A stretch of 51,063 bases of DNA. Origin: an uncultured Desulfuromonadales bacterium (GTDB lineage: Bacteria; Desulfobacterota; Desulfuromonadia; Desulfuromonadales; Geopsychrobacteraceae). This document shows, piece after piece, positions 1 through 9,433 of the stretch. Location: positions 1 to 51,063 of the forward strand of contig CALZHR010000010.1 in the NCBI GenBank assembly GCA_945787335.1, written 5' to 3'. Each line of letters opens with the position of its first letter. Within the stretch, counting starts at the first letter, position 1. The notes under the pieces are model-generated. The model was not told the origin of the DNA. It saw only the letters and a program-made list of their open reading frames with translations, and searched no databases. The translations under genes were made by a program, and so were the position numbers.

Positions 1-323
1 TAGACAACCATTGTTCTGCTGCAATACATTTAGGCTAAAAAATTATAGCGACGCTAAAAAAAAGTCAATATGAATCCGCGAACACTGTGAATATAACCGC
101 TTTTTGAGACATCGCAATGCCGATGCCAATTGTTTATAATGAATGAAAAGTCTGTCATGTCAGTTGCTTACGGTTTTCTTCCGAGTCATTTGGTAAAAAA
201 TAATACGCAGAATTGAGGAAATTCAGCATTTTGTGGCTGAAAATGGCCACTTTGCGTCGTGGGATTTTGATGTAAGGTTAATGAATTGCTGCAATATGGT
301 TTTGTCTGGTGAAGGTTTCAGCC
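1..323. other. Non-coding, AT-rich left edge
   Basis: No convincing gene or RNA is seen in these 323 bases. The sequence is much more AT-rich than the coding DNA after it, with several A and T runs, and looks like an intergenic or promoter region. A short reading frame from 233 to 442 runs into the phosphodiesterase gene in another frame and has no family resemblance, so it is not called. The upstream gene lies outside the window. Confidence 0.5.
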
Positions 324-809
324 ATGAAGATCGGTGTATTGTCGGACACGCATATCGCGACTATGGCACAGGGGATGGTTTTGAGCCAGCGCCTGCTCAA
401 CGGACCTTTTGCCGGAATCGATGCGGTTCTGCATGCCGGTGACCAGGTGCTCCCGGAGCTGGAAAGCTGTTTCAGCCCGATTCCCTGGTATGCGGTACGG
501 GGGAACATGGATGTCGCTGTTCAGGAACCGCTGAAGAGGATTGTCGAACTCGGCGGAAAACGGATCGGAATGCTTCACGGCTGGGGAGCGCCAAAAGACA
601 TCGAGCAACGGGTGCTGGCGGAATTCACCCATGAGCGGATCGACGTGCTGGTCTTCGGCCATAGCCATCAGCCGCTCTGTCGCTCTGAAGGCGGTTTGCT
701 GCTGATGAATCCGGGCAGTCCGACCGATCGACGTTATGCTCCCGGACACACCGTCGGGTTGCTGACAGTTTCTTCGAACATTCATGGGGAAATCATATCT
801 CTGGACTGA
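324..809 (+). CDS. YfcE/MJ0936-type metallophosphoesterase
   Basis: A 161-residue single-domain calcineurin-like phosphoesterase. The metal-binding motifs appear in order: SDTH near the N-terminus, GDQ in the HAGDQ segment, GNMD in the middle and GHSHQP near the C-terminus. The YfcE family are Mn-dependent phosphodiesterases active on model substrates; the natural substrate is generally unknown. ATG 324 was chosen over the in-frame GTG at 309 because GAAGG (311-315) lies eight bases before it and the protein then begins directly with the first beta strand (MKIGVLSDTH). It stands alone, 74 bases before exbB. Family assignment is firm; physiological role is not. Confidence 0.9.
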   Translation: MKIGVLSDTHIATMAQGMVLSQRLLNGPFAGIDAVLHAGDQVLPELESCFSPIPWYAVRGNMDVAVQEPLKRIVELGGKRIGMLHGWGAPKDIEQRVLAEFTHERIDVLVFGHSHQPLCRSEGGLLLMNPGSPTDRRYAPGHTVGLLTVSSNIHGEIISLD

Positions 810-883
810 TTTGTTTCTTGGAGTCTTTTCATCATTGTGCTATCTTTTTTAAATTATTTTGATAATCTAGGGAATCGATCGAA

Positions 884-1483
884 ATGATTGAGATTTTTGA
901 ACGCGGCGGACCCTTGATGTATCCGATCCTGTTCTGTTCGGTGATCGGCTGGGCGATCTTCCTGGAGCGGGTCAGAACCTTTCGGAAGATTCGCCTCGGC
1001 ATGCAACCGCTGGTGATCGAGGTTGAGCGGCTGGTCAATAAAGAGCAAACCGCTGAGGCCATGGAGCGCTGCCGGGAGTCCGGTTCTCCGCTGGCGAAAA
1101 TTCTCAGTGCGGCGCTGGGCCAGGCTGGAGCCAGCCGCAGGCACATTAAAACCATCGCGGAAGAGGTCGGCGACCGGGAGTCGGTGGCTTTGCAGCGCTA
1201 TCTCGGGCTGCTGGGAACCATTGCCAATATCTCTCCCCTGTTGGGCCTGCTCGGGACAGTGCTGGGGATGATCGATGCGTTTAACGTCATTGCCGCACAG
1301 GGGACCGGGACGCCGGCGACCCTCGGCGGCGGGATTTCCGAGGCGTTGATCACCACTGCGGCGGGTCTTTCGGTTGCCGTTCCGATGATTCTTGCGCATC
1401 GTTATCTCTCGAGTCGGGCGGAAAAACTGACGCTTGATATGGAAGAGTACACCATGCAGGTGGTCGACATGATCGGCGCTTAG
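884..1483 (+). CDS. exbB: ExbB/TolQ/MotA-family proton channel
   Basis: A 199-residue inner-membrane protein of the MotA/TolQ/ExbB family, which forms the proton-conducting pentamer that energises TonB- or Tol-type machines. The N-terminus is a membrane segment (about residues 8-26), followed by a cytoplasmic region. Two further hydrophobic segments flank the conserved core with [14 protein letters not shown] and [15 protein letters not shown]. Length fits short ExbB proteins. An AGGGA sequence precedes the ATG by ten bases. It is five bases upstream of exbD, so the two are surely co-transcribed. No tonB, tolA or pal gene is in the window, so ExbB versus TolQ is decided only by general likeness. 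Confidence 0.88.
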   Translation: MIEIFERGGPLMYPILFCSVIGWAIFLERVRTFRKIRLGMQPLVIEVERLVNKEQTAEAMERCRESGSPLAKILSAALGQAGASRRHIKTIAEEVGDRESVALQRYLGLLGTIANISPLLGLLGTVLGMIDAFNVIAAQGTGTPATLGGGISEALITTAAGLSVAVPMILAHRYLSSRAEKLTLDMEEYTMQVVDMIGA

Positions 1484-1488
1484 GCGAC

Positions 1489-1911
1489 ATGGCTTTCCGA
1501 AAGCGAAATATCGAGCCTCCCCGGGTGGATCTGACCCCGATGATCGATGTGGTTTTTCTGTTGTTGATCTTTTTTATGATCTCGACAACGTTCATCGAAG
1601 GGCCGGGCCTGACCATCGACCTGCCGGAATCGTCGGCCCAGCAGCTCAAGCAGGGCGAGAAGGACATCCATGTCTACCTCACTGCCGAGGGCCAGATTTA
1701 CCTGCAGAAAGAGCCGGTCAGCTATGGCGAGCTGCAGCAACGGATCGGACAGTATGGCGAGGCCGCCAAACAGATGACTTTTTTACTGATGGCCGATGAG
1801 GGTGCGCTGCACGGTCGGGTCATCAAGCTGATGGATGCTGCAAAAACCGCTGGTTTCGGCAAACTGGCGATCGCGACCGACAAGGAAGTGAATGAATCGA
1901 ATGCGAACTGA
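1489..1911 (+). CDS. exbD: ExbD/TolR-family biopolymer transport protein
   Basis: A 140-residue protein with a short basic N-terminus, the diagnostic [18 protein letters not shown] membrane helix (about residues 14-32) carrying the conserved Asp of the proton path, and a periplasmic domain that in this family binds peptidoglycan or the TonB system. It works with the ExbB protein encoded five bases upstream to convert proton motive force into movement of an outer-membrane energiser. The gene ends 18 bases before the phosphofructokinase start, suggesting one transcript, although the two functions have no obvious link. Confidence 0.9.
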   Translation: MAFRKRNIEPPRVDLTPMIDVVFLLLIFFMISTTFIEGPGLTIDLPESSAQQLKQGEKDIHVYLTAEGQIYLQKEPVSYGELQQRIGQYGEAAKQMTFLLMADEGALHGRVIKLMDAAKTAGFGKLAIATDKEVNESNAN

Positions 1912-1929
1912 GACCGGAGGTTTGTCGCC

Positions 1930-3018
1930 TTGAGTAAAACAATTGCGATATTGACCGGCGGCGGCGATTGCCCGGGCCTGAACGCGGTCATTCGTGGGGT
2001 GGTGCGTTCCGCCGTCCGCTTGCACGGCTGGCGGGTGCTGGGAATCGAGGATGGATTCGAGGGTCTGGTCGGGGATCTCCGCTGGCGGGAGCTCGATCTT
2101 GATGCGGTGCGGGGCATTCTGCCGCGCGGTGGCACCATATTGGGCACCAGCAATCGCGGTAATCCGTTTAGTTATCCGGTTGAGGTTAATGGAAAACTTG
2201 AACTGCAGGATGTCTCCGACCGGCTGCTGGAGAACTTTCGTCAGCTGGGGGCTGATGTCCTGATTGCCGTTGGCGGCGATGGCACCCTGAAGATCGCCCA
2301 AGGGCTTTTCGAGAAGGGTCTGCCGGTGGTCGGGGTGCCGAAAACCATCGACAACGATCTGCGCGCGACCGATGTCACCTTCGGTTATCGCACCGCGGTG
2401 ACCATCGTGACCGAGGCCCTCGATCGTTTGCATACCACGGCTGAAAGTCATCACCGTGCCATGGTGGTTGAGGTGATGGGGCGCGACGCAGGATGGATCG
2501 CCCTGGAGTCTGGAATCGCCGGGTCGGCGGACGCCATTCTGATTCCGGAAATTCCTTATTCAAGCGAACGTCTTTGCGCGGCGATCGAACAACGTCGTCA
2601 GAACGGTAGTCGATTTTCGATTGTCGTGGTTGCCGAAGGCGCCTTCGCCGCAGAAGGGGAGAAAACGCTTCAGGTTACCGCCGAACAGAACCTGGGGGTA
2701 GAACGGCTCGGAGGCGTTGGACATCAGGTGGCCCGGCAGATCGAGAGCTGTCTGGATATGGAAACCCGGGTCGTAACTCTCGGCCATCTGCAACGTGGCG
2801 GGTCTCCAGAACCGTTCGACCGGATTCTGGCATCACGCTTCGGGGTCAAAGCGGTTGAGCTGATCGCGCAGCAGAAATACGGCCAGATGGTTGCCTTGAA
2901 AGGGCAGCAGGTTGTCGGTGTTGAGATCGCCCAGGCGATCTCCAGGCTGAATCTGGTCGACCCGGACGGAGAGCTGGTGAAAACAGCTGAATCGCTGGGC
3001 ATCATGGTGGGAAGATAA
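1930..3018 (+). CDS. pfkA: 6-phosphofructokinase, group III type
   Basis: A 362-residue phosphofructokinase, which phosphorylates fructose 6-phosphate at C1 in glycolysis. Visible motifs are the N-terminal GGGDCPGLNAVIRG, GGDGT (D117 G118), PKTIDND (K138) and MGRDAGWIAL. At the two positions that separate ATP from PPi enzymes (E. coli 104 and 124) it has Gly118 and Lys138. PPi enzymes typically have Asp plus Lys, and E. coli-type ATP enzymes Gly plus Gly. Gly plus Lys is typical of ATP-using group III enzymes such as those of Streptomyces, so ATP use is predicted but not certain. The start is TTG, nine bases after a strong GGAGG (1916-1920). Confidence 0.92.
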   Translation: MSKTIAILTGGGDCPGLNAVIRGVVRSAVRLHGWRVLGIEDGFEGLVGDLRWRELDLDAVRGILPRGGTILGTSNRGNPFSYPVEVNGKLELQDVSDRLLENFRQLGADVLIAVGGDGTLKIAQGLFEKGLPVVGVPKTIDNDLRATDVTFGYRTAVTIVTEALDRLHTTAESHHRAMVVEVMGRDAGWIALESGIAGSADAILIPEIPYSSERLCAAIEQRRQNGSRFSIVVVAEGAFAAEGEKTLQVTAEQNLGVERLGGVGHQVARQIESCLDMETRVVTLGHLQRGGSPEPFDRILASRFGVKAVELIAQQKYGQMVALKGQQVVGVEIAQAISRLNLVDPDGELVKTAESLGIMVGR

Positions 3019-3052
3019 TTCGCTATTGTGTTGCTAAAAGAGCAGGGGTGTC

Positions 3053-5071
3053 ATGACGAACATATTCTCCATGGTTTTTGAAGACGGCAGTGCAACCAAG
3101 GGAAAGGCCAATCGCAGTCTGTTCTATACGATTGCCGGGTTGATGCTCGGGATCGGCGCGCCGCTCGGTTGGTCATTGGTTCGGCTGGTCTTTTTCCACG
3201 ATCCCTACCAGCCCTGGTGGGACCAGTCCTTCGGGGCCTATTTCAGGAGTACAAGAGATCTGGCTTTACTCGCCTATATGGGCGGCGGGACCGCTGTGGT
3301 GCTGGGAACCTTCGGCTTTTTTATCGGCCGGGCCAGTGAGCAGATTCATTTGCGCGCCAAGCGACTTGATGAGATGAATCAAACGGTCGCCAGCCAGAAG
3401 CAGGAGTTCGAAAACAAGTATACCGATTTGAACAACCGCATCAGCAGCTTTCACAACATCAGCGCCCGGATCCAGAAAACCATGGATATGTCCGAGCTGA
3501 TGGAGTTGACCGGAAACGGTCTGCATGACGTCATGGATTTCGACCGGGTTAACATTCTGCAGGTAGACCATGCGAATAAACAGCTGCGTCTCTCGCTCAG
3601 TCTCGGCTGTGGCGATAGCGGCGCCAGCTCGACCCTCCCGCTGGACGAAAGGGCCGGGGCGATTTACAAAACGGTCAATGGGAAACGCAGCTATCTGATT
3701 GACGATATCGCCCTGATGCCGCCCGATTTCAAGCTCAAAGCGCCCTGCGACTCGCTGGCTGCGCTGCGTTCGAGAAACTTTCTGCTCTGTCCGGTCGTGG
3801 TCAATGACGTGACCGAAATGGTTATTGGTGTCGACAACAAAACCTCTGGCCGCCAACTGGTTGAGGATGACACCGAAACCCTGAAGCTGTTCGCCTCGCA
3901 AATGGCTGCCAGCATCACCCGGCTGCGCTTGTTCAAGGCGGTTGAGCTTCTCACGGGGGAATTGGAGCATACTTTCGGGCAGCTGCTGCAATACAAACAG
4001 GATTACCAGATTCTGCTGAAAACCCTGAAGCGGGCAACCGGTTCGACCATCAAGCTGGTGGCCGAGATCGCCAATTCGGCGGATGTGGTGCGCGACGCGG
4101 TCAATTCGACTCAGTCCTCCTCCACCGAAATTTCCGCCTCGATCGATCAGGTCGGCAGCAGCATCAGACAGCTCTCCGAGTTCATGGACAAGTCGATCTC
4201 TGCGATGACCCAGATTGCGGCGACCATCAAAGAGGTCGATGACAACAGTATCAGCTCCCATGAGATGTCGGAGCAGGTTAAACAACAGGCGGAAGGTGGA
4301 GTTGTTTCCGTCCAGGAAACCCTCGCCGGGCTCGAAGGAATTTCCACCGGGGTCATCGAAGCGTCGCAGGTCATCGATCAGCTGTCGCAAAAAGGGGAAG
4401 AGATCGGCTCCATCACCACGGTTATCACCGAGATCGCCCAGAAGACCAACCTGCTGGCGCTCAATGCGGCGATCATCGCAGCTCAAGCCGGGCAACAGGG
4501 GCGCTCATTTGCCGTCGTCGCCGAAGAGATCCGAGGCCTGTCACAGAAAACCGCACATTCCTCCGAAGCGATCGCTCATCTGATTCGCGACATGCACAAC
4601 AGCACCGGCGAGGTTGTCGATCAGGTCCGCAACGTTAAAGAGCTGGTCGGTAGGGGCGTGACCCTCGGGCGCAAAACCGAACAGTCGCTCAGCCAGATCC
4701 TTGGCAGCGCCACCTCGGCCATGGACATGGCGCGCAGTATCCGACATGCCACCGCAGAGGTGTCCCGCTCAGCGGAATTCGTCACCCATTCGATCGAGGA
4801 ACTGGGCGAAATGACCGAGCAGGTTTCGACCGCGTCGCGGGAACAGGCACAGGGAACCCACGGCATCGTTCGTTCCATCGAGGATATCCGCAACATGGCT
4901 GACGAGATGGCGAACGTTGCGATCCAGCAGCGGCAGGACAGTCGCGACATTGAAGCGGCCGTTGAATCGGTTGCGGAAATGGCCGGCCAGATCTTCCAGG
5001 AGATGGACGCCCGCAGCGAGCAGAGCCGCAGCGTCATCAAGCAGCTGCAGCAGCTCAAAGACAAGGATTAG
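3053..5071 (+). CDS. GAF-domain methyl-accepting chemotaxis-like protein
   Basis: A 672-residue chemoreceptor-like protein. Two hydrophobic segments (about 24-46 and 74-96) flank a short loop, so there is no large periplasmic sensor. A coiled stretch and a cytoplasmic GAF domain (about 130-290) follow, then a long MA signalling domain (about 340-660). The hairpin tip reads LLALNAAIIAAQAGQQGRSF at residues 467-486. The usual tip is NAAIEAARAGEQGRGF, so Glu, Arg and Glu are replaced by Ile475, Gln478 and Gln481. These positions matter for trimer and CheA/CheW contacts in E. coli receptors. It may signal to a divergent kinase or act outside chemotaxis. It stands alone, with no che genes nearby. 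Confidence 0.88.
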   Translation: MTNIFSMVFEDGSATKGKANRSLFYTIAGLMLGIGAPLGWSLVRLVFFHDPYQPWWDQSFGAYFRSTRDLALLAYMGGGTAVVLGTFGFFIGRASEQIHLRAKRLDEMNQTVASQKQEFENKYTDLNNRISSFHNISARIQKTMDMSELMELTGNGLHDVMDFDRVNILQVDHANKQLRLSLSLGCGDSGASSTLPLDERAGAIYKTVNGKRSYLIDDIALMPPDFKLKAPCDSLAALRSRNFLLCPVVVNDVTEMVIGVDNKTSGRQLVEDDTETLKLFASQMAASITRLRLFKAVELLTGELEHTFGQLLQYKQDYQILLKTLKRATGSTIKLVAEIANSADVVRDAVNSTQSSSTEISASIDQVGSSIRQLSEFMDKSISAMTQIAATIKEVDDNSISSHEMSEQVKQQAEGGVVSVQETLAGLEGISTGVIEASQVIDQLSQKGEEIGSITTVITEIAQKTNLLALNAAIIAAQAGQQGRSFAVVAEEIRGLSQKTAHSSEAIAHLIRDMHNSTGEVVDQVRNVKELVGRGVTLGRKTEQSLSQILGSATSAMDMARSIRHATAEVSRSAEFVTHSIEELGEMTEQVSTASREQAQGTHGIVRSIEDIRNMADEMANVAIQQRQDSRDIEAAVESVAEMAGQIFQEMDARSEQSRSVIKQLQQLKDKD

Positions 5072-5097
5072 GGAAGGCCTCATTCGGCCAGGGGAAC

Positions 5098-5130
5098 AAA
5101 AGCAGCTCCGGGGAAACCTGGAGCTGTTTC
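5098..5130. terminator. Bidirectional intrinsic terminator
   Basis: A seven-base stem, CAGCTCC (5103-5109) with GGAGCTG (5120-5126), encloses a ten-base loop and is flanked by an A run on the left and TTTC on the right. It lies between the convergent chemoreceptor gene (plus) and cation-efflux gene (minus), 27 bases after one stop and 23 bases after the other. It could serve both transcripts, though the T run is short. Confidence 0.6.
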
Positions 5131-5152
5131 TCGTTCAGTGCGGGAGGAGGTC

Positions 5153-6076
5153 TTAGTTATTGATGCGGCTTCTGTCGCGTTGACAATCCTTTCGCCCCGG
5201 GCAGGGCTGGATGCGACAGGGTTCGATGTGGATGATGACATCTGCTCCGGGGATGTCCCGTTCAATCCGCTTTTCCAGGCTGTCGGTCAGCTTGTGCGCC
5301 TCTTCGACCGTCATCTCTTTGCAGACTTCCAGGTGGAAATCCATGATTTTCAACGATCCCGCCCGCCGGGTGCGCAAGCCGTGGTAGCCGGCCAGCGGCC
5401 CTTCATGGCTGTTGATCAGCTCGTGGACTCTCTGCTGTATCTCGTCCGGCAGCTGACGGTCGAGAATATCGTTGAGGCTGCGCTTAATCAATCGCAGCGC
5501 TTCATGCAGAATGTACGAAGCGACCAGGATCGAAAGCGCCGGGTCAAGCCAGTGGATATCGAACCAGGTGATCATCAGCAGCCCGGCCATCAGGCCCAGG
5601 TTGCTATAGATATCCATGCGGAAATGGAGCGAGTCGGCTTCCAGCGCTGTCGAGTCGGTCTGTTTAGCGACCCGTCGCAAATAACTGGCGATGAACCAGG
5701 AGACCAGGGCGCTGAAGGCGAGGACGCCGATCCCCTGGTCAAGATCGCTCAGGGGGACGCCTTGCGTCAGCCGCGAAGACGCTTCGTAGATGATCCAGCC
5801 GCCGGAGAGGCTGATCACCAGAGCCTGAAACAGCGTGGCGATGGTTTCGAACTTGCCGTGGCCGAAGGGGTGGCACTGGTCCGGGGGCTGCTCCGCATGA
5901 CGGATCGCCATGAAATTGACCCCCGACATCAGGATGTCGAGCAGTGAGTCGACGGCCGAGGCCATGACCGCCATCGAGCCGCTGGAGAAGGCGATGATCA
6001 GCTTGATGATCGCCAGGCCGAGAGCGCCGCAGATGGAAAAAGTCGCTGCGCGGATTTTCGGGTTTTCAACTCTCAT
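5153..6076 (-). CDS. Cation diffusion facilitator (FieF/YiiP-like)
   Basis: A 307-residue inner-membrane cation/proton antiporter of the CDF family, exporting divalent metals such as Zn2+, Fe2+, Cd2+ or Mn2+. The transport-site residues fit YiiP with an offset of two: D43 and D47 in SAVDSLLDILMSG, H151 and D155 in SLHFRMDIYSNLG. The HPFGHGKFE motif follows helix 2, and a cytoplasmic ferredoxin-like dimerisation domain occupies the last 90 or so residues. The C-terminus is odd: a short tail with three cysteines (CRIQPCPGRKDC) follows the conserved HIEP motif and might add a metal site. It starts 12 bases after an unknown gene and is probably co-transcribed with it. Metal specificity cannot be read from sequence. 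Confidence 0.9.
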   Translation of the reverse strand: MRVENPKIRAATFSICGALGLAIIKLIIAFSSGSMAVMASAVDSLLDILMSGVNFMAIRHAEQPPDQCHPFGHGKFETIATLFQALVISLSGGWIIYEASSRLTQGVPLSDLDQGIGVLAFSALVSWFIASYLRRVAKQTDSTALEADSLHFRMDIYSNLGLMAGLLMITWFDIHWLDPALSILVASYILHEALRLIKRSLNDILDRQLPDEIQQRVHELINSHEGPLAGYHGLRTRRAGSLKIMDFHLEVCKEMTVEEAHKLTDSLEKRIERDIPGADVIIHIEPCRIQPCPGRKDCQRDRSRINN

Positions 6077-6088
6077 CAGTTCATGTCT

Positions 6089-6601
6089 TCAGGACAGGGG
6101 GCACTCTTTTCCCCAGGCCATGAATCCATCGCCGCTCAGGCTATGGAAGCTGTCGATGCGATTCTGATAATAAGCCAGATCGTTGCAGGTCTGCTCGATC
6201 GCCGCGGCAACCTCCTGACCGACAAGGCTGCTGGCCGCACAGAACCGGTAAAAACTGGCGACGCCATTGAGCATGGCGGTCAGCTCGACCAGGTTCGGTT
6301 CAAGGTTGCTGGTGATATACCAGTGGCCGGCGAAGCAGCGCACCTGCTTGTCCGTGACCTCGAAAATGTTGCCCCGGCGGTTGTCGATGACGAAATTGCG
6401 CAGAAAATAATCGGCCCCGGCAGCCTGCGATCCGGCGTCCAGCGGATCGAGCTGCTGTTCTTCAAGCAACGACCGGTGAAATTTTTTCAGCAAGGCACAG
6501 CAGAGCTGATCGACACGGATTTCATCTTCCAGGGTTTTGATCGTGTAGCTGCTTTTGTCGAGCAGCTCGGCCGGCGGTGCCGGGTGCGGTTTCGTCGTCA
6601 T
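6089..6601 (-). CDS. Conserved-looking hypothetical protein before CDF
   Basis: A 170-residue protein that I do not recognise. It has no signal peptide or membrane segment and looks like a soluble, mostly helical cytoplasmic protein with five cysteines that form no classic metal motif. Coding is supported by its position 12 bases upstream of the cation efflux gene on the same strand, with a shared promoter region (6602-6813) divergent from mutS, and by a neighbour-like codon pattern. A link to metal handling is suggested only by the operon. No function is proposed. Confidence 0.65.
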   Translation of the reverse strand: MTTKPHPAPPAELLDKSSYTIKTLEDEIRVDQLCCALLKKFHRSLLEEQQLDPLDAGSQAAGADYFLRNFVIDNRRGNIFEVTDKQVRCFAGHWYITSNLEPNLVELTAMLNGVASFYRFCAASSLVGQEVAAAIEQTCNDLAYYQNRIDSFHSLSGDGFMAWGKECPLS

Positions 6602-6813
6602 CGGTCTCTCAATTTTCAGTCAGCTGGGTTGAGGAAACTCTGTGCCCGAGTAATTAGCATTCTGCCATCAGGTGGTCAAGCGTCAGCTGCATGGGGTGCG
6701 TATCGTTCTATTTACTTCGTGGAGTGGCTTTGCTACGATAGCGCGCTTCAGATGATTCTAGCATCGACTTCACACTCCTCAGCTCTTTTATTAGGTATTT
6801 CAGGTTTTTATAC

Positions 6814-9429
6814 ATGTCACCAACAACTCCGCTGATGCGGCAGTATCTGGAAATAAAGGCGAATTACGAAGACGCGATCCTGTTTTTCCGCCTGGGCGAC
6901 TTTTATGAAATGTTCATGGAAGACGCCGTCGTGGCATCGCGCGTGCTCGGCATCACCCTGACCTCGAGAAATAAAAGTGAAGAGGATTCGATCCCGTTGT
7001 GCGGGGTGCCCTATCACAGCAGCCAGGGCTACATCGCCAAGCTGATCGCAAGTGGCCACAAGGTGGCGATCTGCGAGCAGGTCGAAGACCCGAAAACCGC
7101 CAAGGGGATCGTCAAACGCGAGGTTGTGCGGGTTGTCACGCCCGGCCTGGTGACCGATACCGAGACCCTCGACCCGAAAGAGAACAACTACCTGCTGGCG
7201 ATCGTCGCCGAGGGCGGGCAGTACGGAATCGCGCATGTCGATATCACGACCGGCGAATTCCGTGTCACTCAGGTCGAAGGACTGGCGCAGGTGGAAAGCG
7301 AGCTGGGATCGCTGCGACCGCGGGAAGTGCTGTATGCCGACAATGCCGCCGGGCAGACTCTGCAGAAGCAGCTCTCCGGGGTGCTTGACGGAGTGATGCG
7401 CAACCTGCTGCCGGAGTGGGTCTGTGAAACCGATTATGCTGCAGAGCAGCTGTGCACATTTTTCGGCGTATCCGGGCTGCAGTCTTTCGGCTGTGAGGAG
7501 CTGCCGGCCGCACAACAGGCCGCCTCGGCGGTTCTGTATTACCTGCAGCAGACGCAGAAAGACGAATTACGTCACCTGCGCCCCTTACAGACCTATCACA
7601 CCCGTCATTTCATGGTGCTGGATGATGCCACCCGGCGCAACCTGGAACTGACCGCGACCCTGCAGGACGGCAAGAAGCGCGGCTCGCTGCTCGGCGTGCT
7701 CGACCGGACCGTGACCGCCATGGGTGGGCGGACCCTGCGCCACTGGATTCACTACCCGCTGATCGATCTGCAGCAGATTCTCGACCGGCAGAACGCCGTC
7801 GCCGAGCTGGTCGAAGAAAGTCTGATCCGCATCGAGCTGCGTGAAGCCCTCGACGGAGTCTATGACCTCGAGCGGCTCAACAGTAAGATCGCCATGGCCA
7901 GCGCCAACGCCAAGGATCTCGCCGCGCTACGCGTCTCTCTGGAGAAGTTGCCGCAGATCGATGATCTGCTCGCCGGCTTTCAGTCCTCCTGCCTGCAGCA
8001 GCTCCGCGCGCAGATCGATCTGCTGCCGGAACTGGTTGAGCTGCTGGGCAGGGCGATTGTCGACGATCCGCCTTTTGTGCTGCGCGATGGCGGCCTCATC
8101 CGCGATGGCTATCATGAGGATCTTGACGAACTGCGCAGCATCAGCCGGGAAGGCAAAGGCTGGATCGCCCGGCTCGAGCAGGAAGAGCGGTCACGAACCG
8201 ACATCCCGACCCTGAAAGTCAAATACAACAAGGTGTTCGGCTATTTTATCGAGGTCACCAACAAGAACCTCGCCCGGATTCCGGAGGATTACCAGCGCAA
8301 GCAGACCCTCTCCAACGCGGAACGTTACATTACGCCGAAGCTCAAAGAGTATGAAGCAAAGGTCCTTGGGGCCGAGGAGCGTTTGGTCGAGCTGGAGTAC
8401 AATCTGTTTCAGGAGGTGCGTCTGCAGGCCGCTGCCGAAGGGCGGCGCATCCAGCAGAGTGCCAATGCCCTGGCGTCTCTGGATGCTCTGCTGGCCCTCG
8501 CCGATCTGGCCCACGATCGCAACTACGTGTGCCCGCAAGTCGATGACTCCGGGGTGCTCAGGATCGAAGGCGGCCGCCATCCGGTCGTCGAAGGGATGCC
8601 GCTTAAGGAAGCGTTCATCCCGAACGATGTCGCGCTCGACAACGACCGGAACCAGCTGCTGATTATCACCGGGCCGAACATGGCGGGGAAATCGACCTTC
8701 ATGCGTCAGGTGGCGCTGATCACCCTGATGGCCCAGATCGGCAGCTTCGTGCCGGCGGAAGAGGCCAGGATCGGCGTCGTCGACCGCATCTTTACTCGCG
8801 TCGGCGCGAGTGATAATCTGGCAAAAGGTGAGTCGACGTTCATGGTCGAGATGAACGAGACGGCAAACATCCTACGGCACGCGACTCAGCGCAGTCTGAT
8901 CATTCTGGACGAGATCGGCCGTGGAACCTCGACCTTCGACGGGGTCAGCATTGCCTGGGCGGTGGCAGAATACCTGCACGACAATCTGGAGGTCGCCGCC
9001 AAGACGCTGTTCGCCACCCACTATCATGAACTGACCGATCTGGCTTTAACGCGCGATCGGGTGCAGAATTTCAATATCGCCGTCAAGGAGTGGAATGACC
9101 AGATCATCTTCCTGCGCAAGATTGTTTCTGGTGGCGCCAGTCGCTCCTATGGAATTCAGGTGGCGCGTCTGGCTGGTCTGCCAGATCAGGTCATCCGTCG
9201 GGCGAAAGAGATCCTGCACAACCTGGAAGCGGGCGAGTTCGGCCAATCCGGCCAGCCGCGCCTCGGAGAGGGGAAGAGTCAGCCGCCGCGTCCTTTGGCT
9301 TCACAGATGTCTCTGTTTCAAGGTGCCGCCGAAGAGGAGCTGCGCGCCAAAATCGCGACGGCCGACCTGAGCTGCATGACCCCTCTGGATGCCATGAACC
9401 TGCTAGACGAACTGAAAAAGATGCTTTGA
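6814..9429 (+). CDS. mutS: DNA mismatch repair protein MutS
   Basis: An 871-residue full-length MutS1, slightly longer than the E. coli protein (853). The N-terminal mismatch-reading motif F30-Y-E32 sits in GDFYEMF. The connector, lever and clamp regions fill the middle. The ABC-type ATPase has Walker [10 protein letters not shown] (from residue 620), Walker [14 protein letters not shown] (D699, E700) and ATHYHEL. The C-terminal tail contains the [12 protein letters not shown] stretch typical of MutS tetramer regions. It recognises mismatches and recruits MutL; no mutL is in the window. The ribosome site before the ATG is weak (CAGG at 6801-6804). It is the first gene of a rightward run; the amidase starts four bases after it. 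Confidence 0.98.
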   Translation: MSPTTPLMRQYLEIKANYEDAILFFRLGDFYEMFMEDAVVASRVLGITLTSRNKSEEDSIPLCGVPYHSSQGYIAKLIASGHKVAICEQVEDPKTAKGIVKREVVRVVTPGLVTDTETLDPKENNYLLAIVAEGGQYGIAHVDITTGEFRVTQVEGLAQVESELGSLRPREVLYADNAAGQTLQKQLSGVLDGVMRNLLPEWVCETDYAAEQLCTFFGVSGLQSFGCEELPAAQQAASAVLYYLQQTQKDELRHLRPLQTYHTRHFMVLDDATRRNLELTATLQDGKKRGSLLGVLDRTVTAMGGRTLRHWIHYPLIDLQQILDRQNAVAELVEESLIRIELREALDGVYDLERLNSKIAMASANAKDLAALRVSLEKLPQIDDLLAGFQSSCLQQLRAQIDLLPELVELLGRAIVDDPPFVLRDGGLIRDGYHEDLDELRSISREGKGWIARLEQEERSRTDIPTLKVKYNKVFGYFIEVTNKNLARIPEDYQRKQTLSNAERYITPKLKEYEAKVLGAEERLVELEYNLFQEVRLQAAAEGRRIQQSANALASLDALLALADLAHDRNYVCPQVDDSGVLRIEGGRHPVVEGMPLKEAFIPNDVALDNDRNQLLIITGPNMAGKSTFMRQVALITLMAQIGSFVPAEEARIGVVDRIFTRVGASDNLAKGESTFMVEMNETANILRHATQRSLIILDEIGRGTSTFDGVSIAWAVAEYLHDNLEVAAKTLFATHYHELTDLALTRDRVQNFNIAVKEWNDQIIFLRKIVSGGASRSYGIQVARLAGLPDQVIRRAKEILHNLEAGEFGQSGQPRLGEGKSQPPRPLASQMSLFQGAAEEELRAKIATADLSCMTPLDAMNLLDELKKML

Positions 9430-9433
9430 TACT

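Noticed and set aside
3266-4495. Minus-strand open frame of 409 codons opposite the chemoreceptor gene
   Set aside because: Mirror of the conserved receptor coding sequence; Asp/Arg/Gly-rich shadow composition.
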